Below are positions 57,458 through 64,000 of a stretch of 64,000 bases of DNA, piece after piece. Source of the stretch: Bartonella kosoyi (GTDB lineage Bacteria > Pseudomonadota > Alphaproteobacteria > Rhizobiales > Rhizobiaceae); assembly GCF_003606325.2 (NCBI RefSeq), contig NZ_CP031843.2, positions 992,001 to 1,056,000 of the forward strand. Direction: 5' to 3'. A program made the position numbers and the translations under genes. Every line of letters begins with the position of its first letter. Positions within the stretch are counted from its first letter, which is position 1. Below the pieces are notes generated by a model. The model had not been told where the DNA came from, did no database searches, and saw only the letters and a list, made by a program, of their open reading frames with translations.

Positions 57458-58045
57458 TTAAGATGCCACACAGATTTCCGCTGGTCCATCAAGTACGGCG
57501 GTTGTATTCAGCATGTTTGCGACATAGTCGTCCAAGAGATTCCTGTCTTCCTGAGGTGGAAGAAAATACATAAGGTCGGAATACCATTGCCAACCACGCT
57601 GAGTTAGCTGGAGATCGTTATCACTTTCTGCGATGAGACCTGCACCTATTATGAGCTGCTGTAGGTTATTGTATACGAAAGAGGGGAGTGCGGTCCAGTC
57701 AATTCTTTCTTTTTGGGCATAGCCGTTATAAGGTAGCTGCATACACAAAGCCTTGGAGGCTTGTTGCTCTGCTGATACCCAATTGTAGTATATTTTGGAT
57801 TTTCCTTTAAGTGGTATGTCAGTAATGTATTTTCTTCGACTGGGATTGGTTCGTGTGATGAGTGAGCCAAGAATCGACTGTGCTGACGCCCCAAAGCCAA
57901 CCACATAATCATCATGATAACCATGCAAATATTTGTGATAGCGGAAATAATTAGCTGAACTCGTTTTAGCGAGCGTTAGAGGAGTGTTATTGGAAATTTT
58001 GATATAGGAATGCCCATTACACGGCGCATAGCCGCAGCTGCGCAT
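57458..58045 (-). pseudogene. C-terminal fragment of a HemN/HemW-like radical SAM protein
   Basis: 195 residues. The part YFRYHKYLHGYHDDYVVGFGASAQSILG matches the C-terminal half of coproporphyrinogen III oxidase-like radical SAM proteins, and LQLTQRGWQWYSDLM the final HemN C-domain. The CxxxCxxC iron-sulfur motif and the barrel are absent, and nothing matching is seen upstream. It is therefore a truncated relic that lies directly before the MFS gene. Confidence 0.65.
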
Positions 58046-58388
58046 AACGATGTCACTAAATAATCAAAGCATCTGTCGATGCTGTAGGCTGGATGGTTTT
58101 AGCCCTTTTTGTGCGTAAGACTTATGCAGTTGCGACGTGATAGCTAGATTGTAACTGCTTGGGGTATAATGTTGTACAAAAAAACGCATGGCATGAAGTC
58201 CAAAAAACCAATAAAGGGGCATTGCGCTTCTCTTTTAAGAATTGAGTATTTCCTCTTAGCATAATGCGTTCTCATTATGCACCCTTTACACAAGATTTGC
58301 GGTGGAAAAACTTGACGAAAAAAAATCAATACGTTTTGTTTGAAAGATCCAAGCTTAATATGCACTTCAGTATGGAAGGGTTTTCCCA
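58046..58388. other. Intergenic stretch before the MATE gene
   Basis: 343 bases between divergent genes. No gene or clear motif is seen. Confidence 0.45.
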
Positions 58389-59719
58389 ATGTTTGTTGTG
58401 ATGAAGCAATTGCTCTCTCTTGGCTTGCCACTGGCTGTTGGCTTTATTTCTCAGATGATGATTTCCTTTACAGATGCAGCGCTTGTGGCGCATTTAGGTG
58501 TTCAAGCCTTAAGTGGTACAATGTTAGCTCTGAGTCTGTTTAGTTTTGTGATGTTGTTGGGGCTAGGGATTATTACTGCGATTGCACCAAAACTTGCAGC
58601 AAGCTTTCGTAGACAAGATAGAGATGCATTAAAAGCATGGTTTGATCAAGGAATATGGCTTTCCCTTTTGATTGGAATGATGAGTGCGATTATTTTATTC
58701 AATACGAGGAATATTTTATGTCTTCTTGGTCAAGATGAGGCAATTGCCCATATAGCGCAGGAATATAACAGGGGCGCTGCGATAGGAGTGGTGTTTTTTT
58801 ATCTTTATGTCAATGGCCGCGGATTACTGTCAGCAATTGGTGATCCTAAGCCCTTAACTTTTGTTATGCTTGCAGCTATCCCTATGAATTTTCTTATCTC
58901 TTGGCTGCTTATTTTTGGGATAGGTCCAGCAAGCGGATTAGGTGTCTTTGGTGCTGGAATTGCGAGTAGTTTGATCCGTATTTTGATTGTTATGGCAGTG
59001 GCAATCATTCTGCCCCACAATTCTGCTTTTCATTCCTTTCACTTTCATTATTTGAAACCAAAGTTTGAGATTTCACGAATCATAAAATTGCTGCTCGTAG
59101 GATTTCCCATTGGTATCCGTATTCTTATTGCGGAAGGCTTTCCTTCTGTCATTGCCTTCATGATTACAGCTTTTGGAGTCGAAGCTTTGGCTCGCATACG
59201 ATTGGAATGCGCCTTGATATACTTATTTCTGTGGTAGCTTTGGGGATTTCCAGTGCAGCTACGACCATGGCAGCATGGTATAGAACAGATGGGACTCATA
59301 TGGCTCTGAAACAGTTACGTATGAGTGTCACAGTTTTTGCTGTCGCTTATGTCTTGTTTCTATCAGGAGTTGTTTATCTCTCTTATGAATTTATCCTTAT
59401 AACCATCTTTGATATTGCTGAGGAAAGCGTTATTGTTTTCTCTTGGGTGTTGCTTCCGTTCGTCTTATTGTCTTTTGCTTTTGGCACTTTAGGAGCCATG
59501 CTCAATGGCATACTTGTGGGCTTGCTTGATACGTTTTGGCCAACCATTGTTATCATAATAAGCTATTGGGGGATAGGCTTATTTGGGGGAGCGCTCATGG
59601 CACATTTTTTTGAATATGGCTTTATTGGCTATTGGTTTGGCATGATTGGTGCCAGCTTAATCGTTTCTCTCTTTAACTATGTGCGCGTAGGTTATTTAAT
59701 AAAGCGCTATAAGCATTAA
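58389..59719 (+). pseudogene. MATE-family multidrug efflux pump, frameshifted
   Basis: Frame 1 (58389-59237) covers helices 1-7: LPLAVGFISQMMISFTDAALVAHLGVQALSG, GLGIITAIAPKLAASFRR, GQDEAIAHIAQEY, NGRGLLSAIGDPKPL. Frame 2 (to 59719) covers helices 8-12: HTIGMRLDILISVVALGISSAATTMAAW, LGAMLNGILVGLLDTFWPTI. Loss of one base at about 59192 (expected ALAAHTIG, found ALARIR) breaks the gene. NorM-type pumps expel cationic drugs by Na+/H+ exchange. Confidence 0.85.
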
Positions 59720-60308
59720 CTATAAGGGCATAGTTCCACTGTCCATAGAGTTCTGCTTACAATAAGGAGTAAGTTCGGTAAATTTGCAGAGTTTAATTCC
59801 GTAAAAAATGACTAGAAAAACATGCTTAATTTATACCCTACTGAGAAGCAATTTAAAGAAGTTATTGTTTTTATAACTAATAATAATCGCGGTGCTAAAG
59901 TGTATGTATTTGTCAAAACAATCGCAGCTGCTGGTGGTGTTATTCTTACAAGTCTTAATTCATGGGTTTTGAAGAATGCTTTTGATAATTTAAATTATGA
60001 TGTTTTTTGGGGTAAAGTTATTGATCTTACTTCTCATAGCAATAGATCCTAAAATACGCACTATCATGTGAAATTTAGTACCAGTTAATACACACGCTCT
60101 ATGGACCCTCACTGCAATGTTAAGTTGCTTTAGCTAAAGATGATTTTGCATCTAAGGATGAAAGTTGTACATGAATATAAGCGTACTTTGCTCGAAGAGA
60201 CGCATAAATTTCCAAGTGCCGCGGTGGTTGTTGCAGAATGATTGATGCACGAAATACTTAACGTAAGCGCGGGGAGGACAGCCAAACTTTTTATATCAAA
60301 ATAATACA
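59720..60308. other. Intergenic stretch before the 40-residue peptide gene
   Basis: A 76-codon frame at 59822 has no ribosome site or family resemblance. The rest shows no gene. Confidence 0.4.
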
Positions 60309-60340
60309 TTGACAAAAGATAGCTATAAAGTAGCTACAAT
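60309..60340 (+). promoter_or_regulatory. Putative promoter of the 40-residue peptide gene
   Basis: TTGACA at 60309 and TACAAT at 60335. The 20-base spacing is long, so the exact -10 is uncertain. Confidence 0.45.
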
Positions 60341-60392
60341 ATATATTTCATGTTCAATTTAATTGTTTTCATTGAATACGGGAGGTAAAGTT

Positions 60393-60515
60393 ATGAAAAC
60401 TAAAAGTATGTATACACCACTGAAAAAAATTCAAATTAAGCGGGTTGATGTTACTTCGCTTAAAGCCCAAACGAGTAAGCAGAAAATGGCTACTCGACGC
60501 ACTCTTCTGAATTGA
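60393..60515 (+). CDS. 40-residue basic peptide ending in Asn, MccA-like precursor
   Basis: ATG 60393 with a very strong GGGAGGTAAAG site. The peptide is basic and ends in RRTLLN. It has its own promoter-like element upstream and a perfect hairpin terminator 15 bases downstream, and an MFS exporter gene follows. Microcin C precursors (MccA) must end in Asn, the residue that MccB adenylates. They are separated from the next gene by a hairpin and followed by mccB and the MFS gene mccC. No mccB is readable here, so the call is inference. Confidence 0.6.
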   Translation: MKTKSMYTPLKKIQIKRVDVTSLKAQTSKQKMATRRTLLN

Positions 60516-60529
60516 GGTTTAAAATATAT

Positions 60530-60560
60530 AAAGCTGGCAGCAAAAAAAGCTGCCAGCTTT
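60530..60560 (+). terminator. Hairpin terminator behind the peptide gene
   Basis: A perfect 12-bp stem (AAAGCTGGCAGC / GCTGCCAGCTTT) with an A7 loop. Its T-run is weak, so it may be leaky, allowing read-through to the exporter gene. Confidence 0.7.
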
Positions 60561-60579
60561 ATAACTTTTGGATATATTA

Positions 60580-61813
60580 ATGACGATAGATTATGAAGTT
60601 AAAAAGTTGCTCTATGGCTGTGCGGCAATGAGTGGGGTTCGGCTGATTACAGGTTTGTTCCATGCTTTTTTTTCTTGTCTATGGGCGTTAGTATAACACA
60701 GCTCGCTTTATTGCAAATTGTATTTAGCGTAGCTATTTGTATTTTTGAAGTGCCTTGTGGGATTTTAGGAGATAAAATTGGCGTTAAACAAAATGTTATC
60801 CTATCATGTTTCTTTTTATGTATCTACGCGCCTAATCTTTTTGTCTTAATTCCGGCAGAAATTATTTATGCTTTAGGCTTTGCTTTATGTTCTGGCGCTG
60901 ATAGCACATGGATTAAAGGCTTAATCGATAGCGATGGTTACAAGAGTAGTTTGATCTATCACCAAGTAAACGCCTATAAGCGGGAACTAACGGCATTCAT
61001 GAATACGGTTGCTGGTGCACTAGGTGTTCTTATTGTTTTGTGTATGGATAATTATCAGTCGGCATATTATTTTTGTTCTTTCGGGTTTCTCGTGCTTGTA
61101 TTCTTGTTTAGTCGGGTGACGGGGATAGCTATTGCATCTGTTTCGAGTAGTCAGTTAATAGGTTCGAGTTCGTTGTTGCATGCAACAGAAGCTTTTTACT
61201 TATTTAGTTACCTCAAAAATCGGGTTATATTACATATCGATATGTGGTTTTATTTTTGCAGCATTGCAGCCAATATTTCATTTTTGGCAACCTTTTATTT
61301 TGGGACAAACAGGAGTATTAGACAATGCAACGGGAAAGACTAAAATTCTTATTCTTGGCCTGTGCTTTGTGTCTTATACTCTCGTAAAATACTTATTTAA
61401 TCGCTTTGTAATTAAATATCCTATGCACAAATGCGCTCCTATGGTGATAACTTTGTGCTCACTCGTCCTGAGTGCTTTTGTTATGTTTGCTCTGCTTCTC
61501 GTTGCAAACAGTTGGGCCCCTATTATTTTATTCACCGTATTTCACAGTTTTTTTTCTGTCCCTATGACGCAGTTTGAAGCAGAATTTTTTTAAACATATT
61601 CAACAAAAGAATGCAAATACGGTTTTATCCATTGTTAGTTTTCTTGCACGTATTTTTGGTATTTTAGCGCTTGTGTTGATTGGTTGGTTGGCGAAGAGTA
61701 TTTGTATAAAAGCAGTTTTTTGTTTCACCTTGCTTTGTATATGTTTCGTTATCCCACTTAATTTGGTCTGGCTTTGTACTGATAAAAAGTTAATAAAAGA
61801 CGAGGGAGTTTGA
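60580..61813 (+). pseudogene. MFS exporter with three frameshifts (mccC-like position)
   Basis: ATG 60580 opens TIDYEVKKLLYGCAAMSGVRLITGLFHAFF. A T8 tract (60666-60673) shifts the frame; nine T would continue into MGVSITQLALLQIVFSVAICIFEVPCGILGDKIG (MFS motif A). A second shift lies around 61185-61230. A third is at a T7 tract near 61586; six T would give FEAEFFKHIQQKN. About twelve helices can be assembled. It lies just behind the Asn-ending peptide and its terminator, the place of the exporter in microcin C-type operons. Confidence 0.75.
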
Positions 61814-61878
61814 GAGTGAATATACAATTGAACAGGCTTTGCCTGTTACTTAGATGAAAGACAGTTGGTGCATCTTTG

Positions 61879-62304
61879 TTATAATACAGACTGGTTATAT
61901 AAATATTTGTAATTTTTTTGATAAAAACGCTGTTCACTAAGGCTAAATTCTCTTATTTCAGTGAGTAAATGTCCGAAATAGTCTTCATTAAGAGCTAGAC
62001 CGTTTTCAAGGCGCTTTTTGTCAATGACATAGACTCTAATAATTGCAAAATCACGCAGTATTTGCGTGCTCCATTGTTGAAATTGTGTTGCGCGTTTAGA
62101 GTTGACCCGATATCCAATGGCGATAACGGCATCTAGGTTGTAAAGTTGTGTCTTATAGTTTTTACAGACAGAAGCAGTTATCCGGAAAATCCGGATAACT
62201 AAATTTTCATCTAATTCTTGAGTTTCAAATATATTTTTTAAATGTTCGCTGATTGTACGGACATCTGCGCTAAATAACTCTGCTATAAGCTTTTGACGGA
62301 CGAG
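61879..62304 (-). pseudogene. RhuM-family protein fragment
   Basis: A 141-codon frame with no ATG, GTG or TTG start reads VRQKLIAELFSADVRTISEHLKNIFETQEL, then YNLDAVIAIGYRVNSKRATQFQQWSTQILRDF, the diagnostic RhuM segment, then LLTEIREFSLSEQRFYQKN. Immediately upstream a stop and a frame change replace the expected N-terminus. RhuM proteins are found on pathogenicity islands and in phage-defence settings. The gene has lost its start. Confidence 0.75.
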
Positions 62305-62688
62305 GGAAAATTAGAAATTCAGCAGTGCTATTGTGGATAATTAATTTTTTAGGAGGTATCTGATACCCTCTTAAAACGCGTCTTTTGCTGCTGAATATTA
62401 CAAATTTTCTGTCGGCTGTCAGATGATATTGGCAAGAGGCTGGGCGCGATGATTATGCTCGTTTGCGCTGATTTTTATACAGTGCAGGTTAGCAGACGAT
62501 GTGTTGCAGTACCATTTTTCCATCATGTTTGATATAATCAGTAGCTTATAATGAGGGTAAGGTCATTTTATCTTGATAGAAGTTATGTATTTTATCAAAA
62601 TTAAGTTGATTAAGATTTTTTGTGACATTCATGCATGGGATGGTACCATGAATTGCGGGGCTTGATTGTTTTGTTAAGTTGGTGTGTT
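62305..62688. other. Intergenic stretch before the glutamine-synthetase family gene
   Basis: 384 bases. An inverted repeat ATTCAGCAG (from about 62326) / CTGCTGAAT (about 62390) flanks a short AT-rich segment. No gene is seen. Confidence 0.4.
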
Positions 62689-64000
62689 ATGGCTGTGAAA
62701 AATGGTAAAAAAATGGAAAAAAAGAGTTCTAAGCCTGTCCCTCATTTCCTTAAAAATTTAAGGGGTGTAAAAAATTGGGAACAAGTTTTACAATGGCTTG
62801 CTTTCCGTAAGGTAGAGGATATTGAGTGTATCACGCCTGATCAAGCAGGGGTGCCGCGTGGCAAGATGATGCTTTCTAAAAAATTTACATCGGAAACATC
62901 ATTGGCATTGCCTTCAGCGGTTTTTGTAGCAACAATTTCAGGAGATTATCCTGAAGATGGGCATGGCTTTGAATATCCTAAAACTGATGGCGATCTGCGT
63001 CTTGAGCCTGATTTGTCTACATTAAGCATTGTACCATGGGAAGATGCTCCCACAGCACAGGTGATTTGTGATCTTGTATATCAAAATGGCCAAGTTGTCG
63101 ATTACACACCACGAAATGTTTTGCGAAAAGTAGTCAACTTTTATACGCAAATGGATCTAAAGCCGGTTGTTTCACCAGAAATTGAATTTTATTTAGTAGA
63201 GAAAAATCCTGATCCTGATTATCCTTTAGTTCCTCCCGTTGGTCGTTCTGGTCGTTCAATTGGTGGGGGGCAGGGCTATTCGATTGCCGGTGTGAATGAG
63301 TTTGATGAGTTCATTGATGATATTTATCATTTTTCGGAAGAACAAGGATTGGAGATTGATACACTTATTCACGAAGAGGGGGCAGGTCAGTTTGAAATCA
63401 ATTTACGTCATGGCGATCCGATTGAATTGGCTGATCAAGTTTTTATGTTTAAACGGACGATTCGTGAAGCAGCACTGAAACATAATATGTATGCAACTTT
63501 TATGGCAAAGCCCATTCAAGGGCAGCCGGGTTCTGCGATGCATATTCACCAATCAGTCGTTAATAAGAAGACAGGTATAAATATTTTTACGCAAGAAGAT
63601 GGTAAAGAAAGTGTTTGTTTTCGCCATTTTATCGGTGGATTACAAAAACATATGGCGGGAGGACTTGTCATGCTTGCGCCTTATGTTAATTCTTATCGAC
63701 GCCTTATGCCGGATGTTTCAGCACCTGTTAATTTACGATGGGGCTATGATAACCGGACCACAGCATTTCGTGTTCCTCGTTCTGCTCCTCAAGCGCGACG
63801 TGTCGAGAATAGGCTTCCTTCGTCAGATGCAAATCCTTATTTAGCTCTTGCAGCTTCTTTAGCGTGTGGTCTCATTGGTTTAAAACAGAAAATTAAACCG
63901 GATGAGCCAACAACAAATAATGTGAATGCTGATAATATTGAGTTACCCCGTGGTCTTATTGAGGCTGTCAATTTGTTTGAACAAGATACAGAAATACGTG
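62689..64000 (+). CDS. Glutamine synthetase family protein (3' partial)
   Basis: 437 codons are visible and the frame runs off the window. It has the class I GS fold: KNLRGVKNWEQVLQWLAFRKVEDIECITPDQAGVPRGK start, PEIEFYL (metal Glu), EEGAGQFEINLRH, AKPIQGQPGSAMHIHQS (metal Glu replaced by Gln-x-Gly style motif, His kept), NSYRRLMP, NLRWGYDNRTTAFRVP and RVENRLPSSDANPYLALA. It resembles gamma-glutamyl-polyamine/GlnA-like synthetases rather than GlnA proper, which ligate glutamate to an amine with ATP. There is no strong ribosome site at the ATG. Confidence 0.88.
   Translation, partial: MAVKNGKKMEKKSSKPVPHFLKNLRGVKNWEQVLQWLAFRKVEDIECITPDQAGVPRGKMMLSKKFTSETSLALPSAVFVATISGDYPEDGHGFEYPKTDGDLRLEPDLSTLSIVPWEDAPTAQVICDLVYQNGQVVDYTPRNVLRKVVNFYTQMDLKPVVSPEIEFYLVEKNPDPDYPLVPPVGRSGRSIGGGQGYSIAGVNEFDEFIDDIYHFSEEQGLEIDTLIHEEGAGQFEINLRHGDPIELADQVFMFKRTIREAALKHNMYATFMAKPIQGQPGSAMHIHQSVVNKKTGINIFTQEDGKESVCFRHFIGGLQKHMAGGLVMLAPYVNSYRRLMPDVSAPVNLRWGYDNRTTAFRVPRSAPQARRVENRLPSSDANPYLALAASLACGLIGLKQKIKPDEPTTNNVNADNIELPRGLIEAVNLFEQDTEIR

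Noticed and set aside
59822..60052. 76-codon frame as missing mccB or other partner
   Set aside because: It shows no ThiF-like ATP-binding or Cys motifs and no ribosome site.

Overview
The window looks like a chromosomal segment of a Bartonella species (Rhizobiales, Alphaproteobacteria). This is inferred from the AT-rich composition, the housekeeping genes (serC, purA, rpoH, rluD, an ftsK-type translocase, mscL, pyrD), a tRNA-His with A73 and no G-1, and the mix of a giant filamentous haemagglutinin with decayed phage integrases. No species can be fixed from sequence reading alone.

Region 1 (1-14229) is a two-partner-secretion exoprotein (FhaB/CdiA class). Its 5' part lies outside the window. 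Behind it is a head-to-tail array of secretion-less copies of its last ~475 codons, each followed by a small Cys-rich lipoprotein gene in a 4-base ATGA overlap. There are four C-terminal modules and five lipoproteins, closed by a strong terminator. The layout is that of orphan toxin/immunity cassettes. The C-terminal module has a GHSRG nucleophile-elbow-like motif, and the putative immunity proteins are envelope lipoproteins.

Region 2 (14228-28400) is a prophage early region with no visible structural or lysis genes. It has an AlpA-like regulator, an integrase broken by an in-frame stop, an ssb cut off from its acidic tip, HicAB, antirepressors, replication-type genes, a RuvC-like resolvase, a Cro/CI switch with a recurring 16-bp operator, Rha/Ant regulators, three tandem hexapeptide-repeat proteins, ERF and YqaJ recombination genes, and a broken excisionase. 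A ~420-bp stretch (18247-18661) can fold into nested helices and may be a structured RNA.

Region 3 (28519-47809) is core genome: tRNA-Phe, serC, purA, a membrane protein, rpoH, rluD, an aldehyde dehydrogenase, an ftsK-type gene without an N-terminal membrane domain, a PAS histidine kinase, mscL, pyrD and tRNA-His. It is interrupted by long non-coding stretches that hold decayed integrase copies and their shared upstream sequence.

Region 4 (48356-62304) is accessory and heavily decayed. It holds Gly/Ala-rich peptides next to four paralogous multi-pass membrane proteins, two of which resemble intramembrane proteases. It also holds two small membrane proteins, another integrase relic, an MFS exporter next to a fragment of a HemN-like radical SAM protein, and a frameshifted MATE transporter. 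A 40-residue peptide with its own promoter and terminator ends in Asn and is followed by a frameshifted MFS exporter, which looks like a relic microcin C-type locus. A RhuM fragment closes the region. The window ends inside a glutamine-synthetase family gene (62689 onward).
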